From Ehretia macrophylla (Eukaryota; Streptophyta; Magnoliopsida; Boraginales; Ehretiaceae), in the NCBI GenBank assembly GCA_037974665.1, contig CM075764.1, positions 90,638,825-90,702,824 on the forward strand: DNA of 64,000 nt. The letters are read 5' to 3'. Of the stretch, positions 24,501 through 36,358 are shown one piece after another (within the stretch, counting starts at the first letter, position 1; each line of letters opens with the position of its first letter). The notes under the pieces are model-generated. The model ran no database searches, had not been told where the DNA came from, and saw only the letters and a program-made list of their open reading frames with translations. The translations under genes and the position numbers were made by a program.

Positions 24501-25170
24501 AGATTGGTCTTATTTCTACCCGGGTTTCAAGCCATCGTCTCAGTCGGTGGCCTAAGATAAGCCAACTTACAAGATCGGATTAGCAAATCATGAAACCTGC
24601 CAAAGAAGAGCTTCCAATCGCATATTGCGCCCATACTAGTACCTTTTGTTGTACCTACTTAGGCCACATCTCCTTCATTTTCCTTCCCAGCATGTCTGTC
24701 GTCTTCTTTCAAAGAGGCCATTCTTGGTCTTTCAACTAACCCGAAAAGGGCTACTTACCAATCAAAAGAAAAAAAAAGAACAAATGAGATAGCTGAAGCC
24801 AAAGCCACATTTGAGGATCTTGAATCCGCCGTGAACAAGATCCCCTTCTAGTTGGAGGAAAAAGCCGATGTTATTTTACATTTTTTTAGTTAGAAAAGTA
24901 TGGAGATTTTAAGTAGCAAGAAGTTTCTTTACCTTCCCCCTTTTGGTGGTAGTGGTATATACGATACAGATTTCTTTTAGGAGTGATCTTTCCCTGTAAC
25001 TAGAAATTGCATAAGAGAAGAAAGGTCGTAGCATATGGGGAAGTTAAGCATATAGCTTAAGCGCTAAGAAGCTCCCTCCAATCATGCTACTTCAGCTATA
25101 TTCTTTTCACATGCGAGTCGAACGTTGTTTTCGGGGATAATCTACGCTCTGTAAACAAAGGTCGACCTTT
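21506..25170. other. Mitochondrial-type spacer, no gene recognised
   Basis: Stop-rich DNA with short frames only. It holds one dispersed-repeat copy (24474-24507). Nothing resembling a tRNA cloverleaf, rRNA or conserved mitochondrial protein was found. Confidence 0.55.
24474..24507 (-). repeat. Dispersed repeat copy (minus strand)
   Basis: GGTTTGAAGATGCTCGACCG followed by a second GGGTTTGAAGAT is the reverse complement of the array unit at 18011-18050. Confidence 0.85.
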
Positions 25171-25175
25171 CTTTC

Positions 25176-27011
25176 TTATCTAATCCCCCCCTCTTCCGAG
25201 CGATGCCCAGATCCTTTTCGCACATAACGGTACTCAGAATCATAGGCACCGGTCTTCCGATTCCAACGTTGGAAGCCCAAGTGGAATTGGCGACCGGAGA
25301 CGCCGTCATTTTTACGGCCGATGGACGAAGGGGCTGGACCCTTCGAAGGTCGGAGAGTGATCACCCATTTCCTAGCATTAGGTTGGTCAACCCAAAATGC
25401 TAATAACGTGAAGTCCTTTCCAGTGACTCTACCCATCACCACATATCCGTTGTCGGACACGGGTGATGACTCAAGGATAGAAACCTTGTAGTCAAGACCC
25501 CATTCCGCTAAACGATCATAAACATGCCTTAAAAGCCCAAAACGAACTAATGTTAGATCAGTTGTCTCAGACTTCCAATGACGGTTCACAACCATAGCGT
25601 TAAAGAAATCTTGGATAGACACCTTAAGTGACCATACCGTCAGGTGATACCACCTCAAGTATGTGAGCCATTGTCGGACCCATGACCTCAGGGCAGTCTA
25701 CTCTAAGAAATCTCGTGTTGAATCCCCAACTACTACTTCGTCAGGGAATAACTTGAGCTCGTCAGGGGCTGTCTCCTTGCGGAGATAGTCTACTAAAGTA
25801 AAGCGCCCTTGAGGTACGGATTCAACGGCCTACCACGTCCCAGCCATAAATCAAAAAGGCATGGAACGTTTCTGGAACATCTTCAGCAACCTAGAAATGC
25901 TAGGAGACTGCCGATGTGGGAAAGTACTAATACTACGCCTACTGATGCCACCTATCCGACACTAATGACTTATGTTTCGAAACAGGAATGTCATAGCGGG
26001 AAAGGGTCTCTAGGTAAACAGCGGCTACGCGCTCGTCGGCGATGACAACGTCGTCACCGAGTACCGCGTAATGGTCAAAGACTTGCTGAGGGTACACCTT
26101 GTCTGCCGCTAACCATATCAAAGCATTCAGGGTTAACGCAAACAAAGGCCAGGAAGAGGAATACCCCAACGATTGACCCGTGGAGAACCACACTAGTAAA
26201 TCGGGTGTCCGCACCCAGTCCACTAGGAATGGATGTCCTGTCAATGACAGAGACACTCCTTGGGCAAAAGTTGGGCCAAAGCAAGCGTCTAAGACTGCAT
26301 ACTGGAGGAGGAAGGGACAGCGATCAGTCGCTGACTTCAAATCCACCGAGTATGTGCTCTTGGCACCAACTAGGCGGCTCAAAGGTGCCGTTTGGTTGAA
26401 TGTACCATCCATAGGTAATTGACGGAAAACTTCCATCAACCATTTAGGAAGGGGGTGTAGCAACCTCTGATTCACCCAGTTTCCTATGGCGAATATCCTC
26501 ATCTTCCTCCCACCCTCTATTGACTGACCTAATCGACCCAGATAGGGTGTAACTGGATCAAATTCAGGAAGAGGATTGTCTAAACCCACTTTAAAAGCGA
26601 AGTGCTCACAGTCGGAGACTGAGAACATTTCGTTATTCGGATCAAAACAATACCAGATCCTGGGGAACCACAACAAACACCCCTAATGGAGCGAAGGCCT
26701 TTCCGATCGAGGCCCTCTCTCTCTTGGACCAATTGGAACCAAGAATTTACCGCGAATGGGAACGCCCGGAAGAAAGATCGGTCTCCCCGACCACCCCTCC
26801 GGTTGTTCAACTGGATGGGCTTCATCTTCGATGATGTGGCCCTCCAAGTCGGGTCCCAACGTATCCCTTGAAGTAGAGGGATGGTTGAGACTGACGGGCC
26901 GTATGTTTGAAATAAAGTAGGAATTTTTGGACACAAATCCCAAGTGGCATCCAGGACCACTTTTATTGTAAAAGAGGGAGCCGAGATAGAGTCAAATGTA
27001 GCCTTACTCAC
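25176..27011 (-). other. Endogenous mitovirus RdRp fossil 1 (Mitoviridae)
   Basis: The minus strand reads as the RNA-dependent RNA polymerase of a mitovirus, a naked RNA replicon of mitochondria. Visible parts are an upstream finger region, the palm with YSVDLKSATDR (motif A), GQSLGYSSSWPLFALT (motif B) and LGDDVVI (motif C, catalytic GDD), and a C-terminal region with LVRFGLLRHVYDR and GRVTGKDF. The span of about 1.8 kb is short of a full mitovirus genome. The copy is broken in several places and is a fossil. Mitovirus-derived RdRp segments are common in angiosperm mitogenomes and were acquired through an RNA copied to DNA. Old; no fresh flanking duplication is visible. Confidence 0.88.
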
Positions 27012-27190
27012 TCTCTTGGCCTTCCGACCTACTTACTATTCATTATAGCCTATCTTTATATGACCATCTTCTCTGAGAATTCCTTGGATGCTGGTATCGT
27101 ATATAAGATCACGGCTGCATTTAGGAGTTGATCTTAACTATTTATATAGGAAAAGAAAGAGAGCTTTAGAAGTAGCGAATCTTTTCTTTA

Positions 27191-27260
27191 TGCCCAAAAA
27201 ATCCCATGTCTTTCTTGGTTGGACCAAGTCAACCGGCGATTTCCAACAAGTCTTTCCTCA
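27191..27260 (+). repeat. ~70-bp sequence shared with 50997-51066
   Basis: TGCCCAAAAAATCCCATGTC onwards, including CCAACAAGTCTTTCCTCATT, matches the leader directly upstream of the atp6-atp9 fusion frame with about ten differences. It is a diverged dispersed repeat and may carry transcript-leader signals. Confidence 0.75.
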
Positions 27261-27303
27261 TTTTTGTTGGGGAGCATAGCAGTCAAAGAAGAAAGCAAAG
27301 CAA

Positions 27304-27582
27304 ATGATTCTTCAACTCCTGTCTTGGGTTTATCCTAGAGTGGCCGATAGGCTAAAAGTACTGCAGTGTTTGTATCATTCGCGGAGAAGCGCTCTGCAGG
27401 GTTGCCCTGAAAACCCCATTCCTAGGGATTTGTTGGGAAAAGTATATTGGTACAAAAAACCTTTCTTTGGTTTGTTTCATATTTATCATATGATGATTTC
27501 TCATTATGAGCATGAACGAAGGAAGGGCCGCTCGGGTGTCTTTATTCAAAGGACGGTACATAAGAAGAACGAAAGCAGATGA
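27304..27582 (+). CDS. Hypothetical ORF, 92 codons, upstream of nad1 exon 1
   Basis: An open frame with a mixed, protein-like composition: an N-terminal LLSWVYPRV segment, an aromatic patch (VYWYKKPFFGLFHIYHMMI) and a basic tail (HERRKGRSG, HKKNES). I do not recognise it as a known mitochondrial gene. It lies about 200 bp upstream of nad1 exon 1 on the same strand. It may be a fragment of a transferred or lost gene, or a chance frame. Confidence 0.3.
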   Translation: MILQLLSWVYPRVADRLKVLQCLYHSRRSALQGCPENPIPRDLLGKVYWYKKPFFGLFHIYHMMISHYEHERRKGRSGVFIQRTVHKKNESR

Positions 27583-27685
27583 GGCGGGCTAAGATTCCAT
27601 TCGAAGTAACGTAACAGGATTCGATGTTGCACCATCTTCAACGCTTATCGGGATCTGGATTCTTTCAAGAGAATGTCCCATCCTT

Positions 27686-27759
27686 CAATATCATGATTGG
27701 GTCAACCAGGCCAGATCATTAGTCAAATATCATGATCGGGTCGACCAGGCCAGATCATG
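27686..27759 (+). repeat. Tandem 35-bp duplication in the nad1 leader
   Basis: CAATATCATGATTGGGTCAA… at 27686-27720 is repeated at 27724-27759 as CAAATATCATGATCGGGTCG…, both ending CAGGCCAGATCAT. It ends 20 bases before the nad1 start codon, where mitochondrial leader signals would lie. Confidence 0.85.
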
Positions 27760-27778
27760 AGTAAAAAGAAAATAAAAA

Positions 27779-28165
27779 ATGTACATAGCCGTTTCAGCTG
27801 AAATACTGGGAATAATTCTACCAGTTCTACTAGGAGTAGCCTTTTTAGTGCTAGTTGAACGTAAAGTAATGACTTTTGTGCAACGTCGAAAGGGTCCTGA
27901 TATAGTGGGATCGTTTGGGTTGTTACAACCTCTAGCATATGGTTTGAAATTGATTCTAGAGGAACCTATTTCACCAAGTAGTGCTAATTTCTCCCTTTTT
28001 AGAATGGCTCCAATTGTTACATTTATGTTAAGTCTTGTCACTCGGGCCATTGTACCTTTTGATTATGGTATGGTATTGTCAGATCCGAACATAGGGCTAC
28101 TTTATTTGTTTGCCATATCTTCGCTAGGTGTTTATGGAATTATTATAGCAGGTCGGTCTAGTAAT
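27779..28165 (+). CDS. nad1: NADH dehydrogenase subunit 1, exon 1 (trans-spliced gene)
   Basis: Exon 1 of nad1, encoding the start of a membrane subunit of respiratory complex I near the quinone site. It runs from ATG (MYIAV) to AGT-AAT, 387 bp and 129 codons, the usual angiosperm length, and then meets a stop in the intron. Hydrophobic helices ([19 protein letters not shown]) and the ERKV and QRRKGP loops are clear. The later exons are not in this window, as expected for a gene whose first intron is trans-spliced. CGG in GRSSN is a known type of C-to-U editing site giving Trp. Several residues differ from my memory of the near-invariant angiosperm sequence: ERKVMTF for ERKVMAF, PLAYG for PLADG, APIVTF for APVATF. 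This suggests relaxed constraint or a nuclear copy. Confidence 0.92.
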
Positions 28166-28645
28166 TAGGGGGCGGCCGTTCGGTCGCCTATGATACTAGG
28201 ACCAATAGGTCAAAAATGGGTTTGTGCCGCAGGTGTTGAACGATCTACTCTACACAGGTGTGGGCTTACAGGGCTAGGGCTCATAAACCCTTTCCTTCAT
28301 TCATCAATAGGGCCCTGGTCGGTCACTTTTCTGGGCCGGGATCGATAAGTGGAAGTCATAAAAAATAGATCTTTCTCTTCGCACCTCAGATCAAGAGGAG
28401 GGGTTGCTTGTCAAGCCGGCCTATATATAAATAAAAAGATTCACTATCTTTTAACCGGCCCTTCTTCTTTGTCAACGCTACTAAGGACCTATAGGTTTGC
28501 CTACTTGACTTATGAAAGATAATGAGAATGGGTTTTTCAAACAAAAAGGAAAAGGCGCTACTTAGTTTCGCAAGCCTTTGTCATTGTCAGTCAACTAAGT
28601 AGGGCCTGAGGCCCCCTGCGAATCCGTAAATCTGAGGAGCATGCC
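28166..28645 (+). other. Start of nad1 intron 1 (5' half of trans-spliced group II intron)
   Basis: Directly follows the exon 1 boundary. In angiosperms this intron is split, and its 5' half lies downstream of exon 1. No domain V or VI is expected in this half, and none is seen. The boundary with flanking spacer cannot be placed. The GUGYG intron start is not obvious here. Confidence 0.5.
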
Positions 28646-29755
28646 GCAACAAAAGGATGGTCCCCTATGCATTTCATTCTTTTCGGAAGGGAGAAATTGA
28701 AGTACCCCCCATTATAGTGAATCTCTCCTTGTGATCGGGATGAGGTAGATGCCTCCCAGCCGGGGGGCGGATCGAATCGGAGTTTTCTTAGGTAGCCACC
28801 GACCTACAGTTATCCTTAAACTTCCGTGCTTGGTGGAGAAGAAGCGAACAAGGTACGCTCGCTTGCTGTCTTGTTCTCTGTCGCGAACTGGGATCGCTCG
28901 CCAGCTAGGTCAGATTGGAGCAAGAAAGGTTGAGAACATATTACCCAACTTCGGGGACAAGAGGCGGAACGACCTCTCGATCTACTTACTGCAGCCCAGG
29001 AATAAAAACGTCGTCTAGGCGTTCCCTCTTGCTCCGATCTCCCCTACGCCTAGGATGTTGTCTGGGCCAAGAGCCATAGTTAGTTGCTGTTTCCATTTGG
29101 TTGTTTCTTTCTCGTTGTTGATACCGGCAAGACCCAGCCAGATGATGTCTGCTGGTTAGTAGTGAGAGGACTCTTAGTACCTGCATACCCAAAAGGGGGC
29201 ACTGGTTAAAAAACAATCATTTTATTTTGTTTCTTGCTCTCCCTTAGCAGCGGGAAATGAGTCTATCTATCTGCCTAGCTTTGGTAGATTTCCCCCAACG
29301 CAATCCACAGAAATTCCACGAATCCCTTGGTGGATAAGTCCGACGACTCAGCTGCAGTGCGGAATTTAGTTTCTCGTCTGGTGGATCTGATCTATAGTTA
29401 GGGGGCAATACATACGAAAAGGTTCGAAGAAGGAACGTGCATAAGAGTATATAACCAACCCACCCTTCTGTATAACCTATTCACATGAAGCGGCTGGATG
29501 CATAAGGGGTTTGTGAGACCTTAGTCGGGATGCATAGTGGAGTCAACCTACGAGCACGGAAGAGCGTGGTACCGCTACCCCTCTCTAAGTAAAGGTAAGA
29601 TTCTTAGCCCTGTTGATGACTCCATCTAAAATACAATAGGGACAGCCGTTTCCGGCTGCTCCTTTCGTATCTTGAAGAAAGTAGGCTTAAGTAATAGTAA
29701 TTGGGGTCAGGTCAATAATAGCTATGCTATTGCCCTACTGATTTACGGCCTCTGC
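28646..29755 (+). repeat. 1.1 kb direct repeat, copy 1 (nad1 exon 1 downstream)
   Basis: GCAACAAAAGGATGGTCCCC through GGCCTCTGC matches 32785-33895 with about two percent differences, mostly transitions. It probably includes part of the split nad1 intron or its flank. Frames inside (28749-29018, 28986-29216 minus) are partly shared between copies but not recognisable as proteins. Confidence 0.93.
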
Positions 29756-29962
29756 CCGATCCCGAATGCGGGCGGGATTCGATCGTGGTCGATAATACGG
29801 TCGAAAAGACCAGCGAGCGAGATGGTTGTTAATAGTACTCCCTATCATTGCCTTTTGAATTCTAACATTCTACAATCATACCGATGTCTACTAAAACCTA
29901 CGGGCGGGTGCTCCGCAACAGCGGCAGTAGTGAAGATTGCTACTAAAGAAGAGAGAGCCATT

Positions 29963-29993
29963 CCTCTCCCTATCGGTCGAGCATCTTCAAACC
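29963..29993 (+). repeat. Dispersed repeat module
   Basis: CCTCTCCCTATCGGTCGAGC plus ATCTTCAAACC, followed by a degenerate second unit (CTCCTTATCAGTCGACTTAC). Confidence 0.88.
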
Positions 29994-30206
29994 TCTCCTT
30001 ATCAGTCGACTTACTTCATACCTCTACCGCGGTTAGGTTACCTCGCTACTCTAGTTTTTGGTATATGCGTTCTGGGAATGTCCAATTCCCTTGAATCGTA
30101 CTACCGCTTGTTCCACCGGGAGGGAGCGGGAACCAAAAAGATTCCTACGACGAACTCGAGCCCCCTATCCCTATAAAGCGAAATAGACCTTTATTACTAT
30201 ATAAGA

Positions 30207-30556
30207 GTTGCACCAGCGACGTCCTTCTTCAGTTTGCTCTTAGTCTCCAGCGATTTCATCTCCTTATCCAGCTCTTTGACCCGATCCATCAATTCTTGAA
30301 TCTCAGCCATCAGCTTCGCCATTGCTACATCAGCCTCTTTCACCAAATAGCTTAGCTTTGCCCTAAAAAATCGACAATCGAATTTTCTTCTGAATCCCTA
30401 ATGTCTTGCAGAGTATCCATATCCATTGGTTGCTCAGCGCCATTTCTAACCAAATAGAAAAAGTCCGCCCAATCATTTTTCATCAGATCCTCTACTTGTT
30501 CAGGTTGCTCAGCGCCAAAGTTTTGAAACCCCCTGGGCTCTGAGGAAACAATTGCA
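30207..30556 (-). pseudogene. Broken coding-like remnant with coiled-coil segment
   Basis: On the minus strand the first part reads a polar, acidic protein-like sequence in which the pentapeptide GAEQP occurs twice (GAEQPEQVEDLMKNDWADFF and NGAEQPMDMDTLQD). A stop follows, and after a frame change the sequence reads an amphipathic stretch rich in heptads (KEADVAMAKLMAEIQELMDR, then KELDKEMKSLE) that predicts a coiled coil. Composition and continuity suggest the remnant of a real gene, possibly nuclear. I do not recognise the family. Confidence 0.4.
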
Positions 30557-31226
30557 GAAAATGGGAGTTAGCTAAGGCGGCCCATTCCCTTCAGGACTTC
30601 GTCGTATCCATACTCTCCATATCCACTTTGTTTAATGTTGAGGAATGAGGAATCGAGCTTTATAGGTAAAAAGACAGAATAGTGAAGGTTGTGGCGGAAT
30701 CGGTTCTTGGTCATCCTACCAGTGGGTAGAGGTGGTTTCCAACTATAAGAGATTATGCAAATAGATTATGGAGACCCAACCTCACTTTCCATTATACAGA
30801 CCCTGTGCGTGCATAATGAAAAAAGAAAGTAAAGACTTTCCTTGGCTCCACTAAGCACCTGGCTAATCGTCTCACTTCAACCTGAACAACCACAACTAGA
30901 TCTATTCCGTGAACAGTCTCTTTCTCAGCCAAAGTTTCTTTCGAGACCTTTCCATGACCTTGGAAGCAACTGGCTCTCCTATGAGAACTGATTAGATAAG
31001 GCATTCACAACGTTCAATTGAATCAAAGAAGCCTTCCTTTGGTTCTACCTTTCTCTCTGGTTGAGTACCTTTCTTCTATGTAGTGAATTCAAGAATAGTG
31101 CGATGTAATGGATTCAATGACAGCGTCCCTCTTTCGGTCTTGATTCGATTCTTCCATGGGATATGGAGGTTGCATGGCAGGACTCCCAACTGATTGAATA
31201 AGTGATTTCCGATCTAAAATGGGAGA

Positions 31227-31257
31227 GGTTTGAAGATGCTCGACCGATAGGGAGAGG
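31227..31257 (-). repeat. Dispersed repeat module (minus strand)
   Basis: GGTTTGAAGATGCTCGACCG followed by ATAGGGAGAGG is the exact reverse complement of the module at 29963-29993. Confidence 0.9.
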
Positions 31258-32784
31258 AATGGAGTTGGCTCGACAGAGGAACGAGCACAGTGGTTTGACT
31301 GCTGGGATCCCAATCGGCCTGCATCAGCGGAAAATGGAACTATCGAATCACGGGTGACTCGCTTTATCGGGATGAGAGGAATTGCTTAATTGGCATTTCT
31401 TTCCTTCCCTAAATCGATCCACTAGTAGGTAGCGGTAGGAGAGATCCATTATGGTGGGATGGACCGTTCTCGAATTCCGGCGGGCATTTCTGTCAATCGG
31501 CGGAAGACTCACGCATACTGGGAGGGTACGACTTCAAGGGATGGACTCGATCGAACGGCCAACCACTTGCCATTTTGGTAGGAGATGAAATCCAAAAGAC
31601 CATTATTAGCGTGTAGTAGATTGGCCCAAGTGCGTAATAGGCCAGTCGAGAAGAAATCCCATCAATAGATTGAACGGTAGATAAAGGATCAGAGGATGAG
31701 AGGGGTAGATCTACCCAATATGGACCGATAACGGATGGTCCCCTATCTGTGCTCTCTCTCTTCTGTCTGTGTTACTGGCTGTCATGGATCGGTCGCCCCT
31801 TTGACTCGTCCTAAAAGGGATAGGGATAAGGATTCGCAAGCGAGGCAGATATTGAATTCACGGATGAAGGGGAATGTGTAGCTAGATCGAACCCAAGGAT
31901 AGCTTTGATCGGCCTGGCCTCGGGTGGTAGCCTAATCGAAGAAGTTGAGCTTGTGCCCAAGCCCACCTTTTTCTAAAATCTCAACGTGGGATAGAGGAGG
32001 TTTGGAACCCTCATCGCGAATTTCATGTAGGATATCCACAAAGGATACCAAGGATGGTCGTGGATCAATACAGGATCGAGAAGAAGGGACTGAACTTGAC
32101 AGGTTTTACTGCGGAAAGCTCATCGCTACACAAATCGCCTCACCGTATTCGTTCAGTCGGGTCGCTGCGGTGATGAAGGCTGACACGATTGACCGAAACT
32201 GGAGTCTCACGAGGGATTTAGCAGTTCCGTGGATGCATATTCAGTCGAGCACATGTGACTGAGTCGCCCGTACCTGAGCTCGAGAAACATTCCTTATACT
32301 GACTGAGTCTCCTATCTTTCACGAGCAGTGGAGACAACGTTTCACACCTTGCCTTCACTAACTGAGCTGACAAGTGTATGAATGAAGTCGAAGCAACAAG
32401 TGTACTTCGGAACTCTTCTCCACCGCTTCGTAGCCGGAGCAGACATGTGGAGTTCACTGGAAGGGAGAATGGCGGGAATGATTTCTTGCAATGCAACAGA
32501 ACTCAAAGCCTATTTCATAGGCTGTACTCATACTCACCGGCTACACGGAACTCGTCTAACAAGTTCTCGTCAAGTCTACGTGGACTTCCTCGTTAAGTCT
32601 GAGTGCTCGAGTGAATTTATGAACGAGCTATAGACATAACTTGGTGGAGCCTTTGGAACTCGTATCCATAAGCGTGAAATTGAGTCTACGAAACGTAGAC
32701 TTCATTCACAGCTGAACTTGTCTCTATTTTGCTATTCCCTTTGGTTTTGAGGCAAAACTCACTAAGTGGAGGCTGGGGCGGACT

Positions 32785-33895
32785 GCAACAAAAGGATGGT
32801 CCCCTATGCATTTCATTCTTTCCGGAAGGGAGAAATTGAAGTACCCCCCATCATAGTGAACCTCTCCTTGTGATCGGGATGAGGTAGATGCCTCCCAGCC
32901 GGGGGACGGATCGAATCGGAGTTTCCTTAGGTAGCCACCGACCTACAGTTATCCTTAAACTTCCGTGCTTGGTGGAGAAGAAGCGAACAAAGGTACGCTC
33001 GCTTGCTGTCTTGTTCTTTGTCGCGAACTGGGATCGCTCGCCAGCTAGGTCAGATTGGAGCAAGAAAGGTTGAGAACATATTACCCAACTTCGGGGACAA
33101 GGGGCAGAACGACCTCTCGATCTACTTACTGCAGCCCAGGAATAAAAACGTCGTCTAGGCATTCCCTCTTGCTCAGATCTCCCCTACGCCTAAGACATTG
33201 TCTGGGCCAAAAGCCATAGTTAGTTGCTGTTTCCATTTGGTTGTTTCTTTCTCGTTGTTGATACCGGCAAGACCCAGCCAGATGATGTCTGCTGGTTGGT
33301 AGTGAGAGGACTCTTAGTACCTGCATACCCAAAAGGGGGCGCTGGTTAAAAAACAATCATTTTATTTTGTTTCTTGCTCTCCCTTAGCAGCGGGAAAGGA
33401 GTCTATCTATCTGCCTAGCTTTGGTAGATTTCCCCCAACGCAATCCACAAAAATTCCACGAATCCCTTGGTGGATAAGTCCGACGACTCAGCTGCAGTGC
33501 GGAATTTAGTTTCTCGTCTGGTGGATCTGATCTATAGTTAGGGGGCAATACATACCAAAAGGTTCGAAGAAGGAACGTGCATAAGAGTATATAACCAACC
33601 CACCCTTCTGTATAACCTATTCACATGAAGCGGCTGGATACATAAAGGGTTTGTGAGACCTTAGTTGGGATGCATAGGGGAGTCAACCTACGAGCACGGA
33701 AGAGCGTGGTACCGCTACCCCTCTCTAAGTAAAGGTAAGATTCTTAGCCCTGTTGATGACTCCATCTAAAATACAATAGGGACAGCCGTTTCCGGCTGCT
33801 CCTTTCGTATCTTGAAGAAAGTAGGCTTAAGTAATAGTAATTGGGGTCAGGTCAATAATAGCTATGCTATTGCCCTACTGATTTAAGGCCTCTGC
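32785..33895 (+). repeat. 1.1 kb direct repeat, copy 2
   Basis: Second copy of 28646-29755, without nad1 exon 1. It differs at scattered sites (GGCGG/GGACGG, GGATGTTG/GACATTG and others), mostly transitions. Confidence 0.93.
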
Positions 33896-36358
33896 ACAGC
33901 TAAGACAAGGAAGGTAAGATAGGCAGTTCAGAAAGAAGATAAGACAAACAAGTAAATATTACAACTGACAGCTAATAGGATAGAGAATACAACTGTCAGC
34001 AAATCAAATAGATAAGACAGTCCTGTCTTGATAGTTGACTTCAGATTTCAATGTCCGATCTGACTGTGAGAATAGAGAAGTCCGGAATGACATGCTCAAT
34101 GCCAGTCCATCCAGAAATGCCAGATGAATCCCGTGAGAGATCTAATCTAGGCAGAAGATCCCATCCCATTAGACTGATTTAGTGTGGTTAAGCTGTGTCT
34201 TTGAAAAATAACTGAGTTTAGGGCTTTCTTTCTCTCATGTTTAGAAAGATAGCTGCCATCAAGACGAAGACAGAAGCAATAGCCTTCGATTAGTCGGTGG
34301 GACAGGAGGAACTCTTACTGTTCTCCTAACCGGTGCTAGTGAAAACAAATGACATAGTTAAAGAAAAAGAAGATAATGTCTTGAGAGAAGAAAGGAAGTA
34401 AGGGAATGGGCTGGTGCTATAGCCAGAATCGCTTGTTACAGAATAGGTTGCATCTAGTATACTACCAGTGGAGTCATAAGTTGTAGATCTTCAATGGCTG
34501 AATCCGTTGTTCAAATAGCAGCTGCTTGGGCTTACCTTATTACCTTAGTTCCTTATCTTTAGCTTGAGAGATGGGAATGAAATTAGACAAAAAAGAATAG
34601 GCAGCTAATTAGTTATGCCCTGGGGGAATGCCCAAAGCCCCTATTACTACTCCTTTCGAACTTCTAGCAATAGCAAACTCGCCCCACAAAGTGGTCCAAT
34701 TCTTGTGTTTAATGTGAAGCTTGGCTTAAGCAAAGCAAAGGGGAAACCTATCCAAGAAGAACAATCTAGATTAGTGCAAAAAGGGGTAAAGAGTAACCTC
34801 ATCGATCGACCCAATTCTTACATATGTTGGTCTAGCTGTCGTGTCACCTTTAGTAAGTGATAGAATGCTTTTCTTCCTTTCTTGTGGGAATTATCTTCCT
34901 TCTCGCCTTATCCCGTTCGTGAGGTTTTCCCAATTGGGGCAATATCTGTAATCAAATAATTGGTTGCATGTGCTCTTTGATACTCATTGGTAAAGGAAGA
35001 AGTCGTACCAGACAAGTTCAATTAGTAATGGCTGTGAGGCACCGAGTCTGAATAGGCATCAACAAGCACATAGATGTCCGAGGCTCGAGGTACTTGAGCA
35101 GTTGGCAAGGGAGGAAAGAAGATTTGGATCGGTTGCTAATTCATTCTCCGTCTTCGGAGAGGTCGCATTGGCAAAAGAAGGGTACTCATCGATCCAATTC
35201 CTGCTTCTGTCTTGGATGAAGTTGTTCTTGTTGGTATCATAGATGTGTTATAAGAACTGGGCAATGCCCTCAAATTCATTGATATCGAAGCATTAACATT
35301 CGTGGATGGAAAATGAAAGATGTCGATTCTTTTCTAAAGCTTAGATTGAATAGTTTTAAGCCTCTCGCCACCCCTCTATGATGGGAAACTCCTGATTTTC
35401 CTGCTTAGACAGAGAGAGGCCTTGTCAACTACATATTCAAATTAGCATGAAAGTCCTACCTTAGATGATATGCCTCGCTGAGCTCTCTCTTGGGCTGTGA
35501 AAGCGGTGCGAAAGAAGTTGGGCTACCCTGCCTTGAGAGCTTCCCCGGTTACTGAGTCTGTGATTTCATTGTAAGTAAGTATTTGCTTCCATCTCGAAAT
35601 GCTCTTTCATGATTGTATGTACACAAGTTCTCGCGCATAAGTATAGCCATATGATGAGTTGAAGGCGGGCGTCCTTCTTTCTTTGGAAGCGCGCATCACT
35701 TTGGACGTGCTTTACCGGCAGATGCATGAGTCAGAACCTAATAGCTAGGCACGTCGTGGGAGGAGAATAAGCAAAATCTGTTGCATAATCCAAGTAAGAG
35801 TCAACATCTCGCTAATCAAAATCATCATCACGAGCAGTAGCTGAAACTGCTAGTCGATCTAGCGGATCAACTTCTGCCTACCCCGCCCGGTCAAGGCTCG
35901 TCGGGAGTGTTTTTTCTTCAACGGGAGGCCAGCCTATTATCCTACCCACGTCTATCCATAAGTAGTGAGAGCGAGCTTGGTTCTCTGGCGTCCCCCTTTT
36001 AGTCCCTCCGGTTGGGGCCAAGCTAATGAGATCCGGGCTCAGCCCATTTGTAGTAAACGCAGCTTAAACACTATATTATTCCAAAACATTTCTTTTTCAA
36101 TGAAAGAAAGAGAACCAATACTAGTTATTCTCACCCTACCAGGGAAGGGCACTTGATTGATAAGAAGAAACGTCCACTTCCTCCCCTTATGCTATGGAGG
36201 TCATTAGCGCTACCAACCAGTGTATTTGTTCTTCTGCTTGTCCGCTATCTTTAAAAATGCCTTCTGTTAGTATGAGTGAGCGTCTTTCCCAGCTCCCGGT
36301 CTTTCTAAACAACAACAGGTTCTAATAAATTCAGCCTTGTCATGGCTGGTTGAGGTTA
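33896..36358. other. Mitochondrial-type spacer, no gene recognised
   Basis: No frame longer than about 80 codons, and none resembles a known protein. No tRNA or rRNA signature was seen. Confidence 0.55.

Larger units (their letters stand above)
29756..32784. other. Spacer between the 1.1 kb repeats
   Basis: Unique mitochondrial-type DNA with two dispersed-repeat modules (29963 and 31227) and one coding-like remnant near 30207-30556. Frames at 29672-30094, 31945-32262 and 32218-32496 have no recognisable homologue. No RNA gene is visible. Confidence 0.5.
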
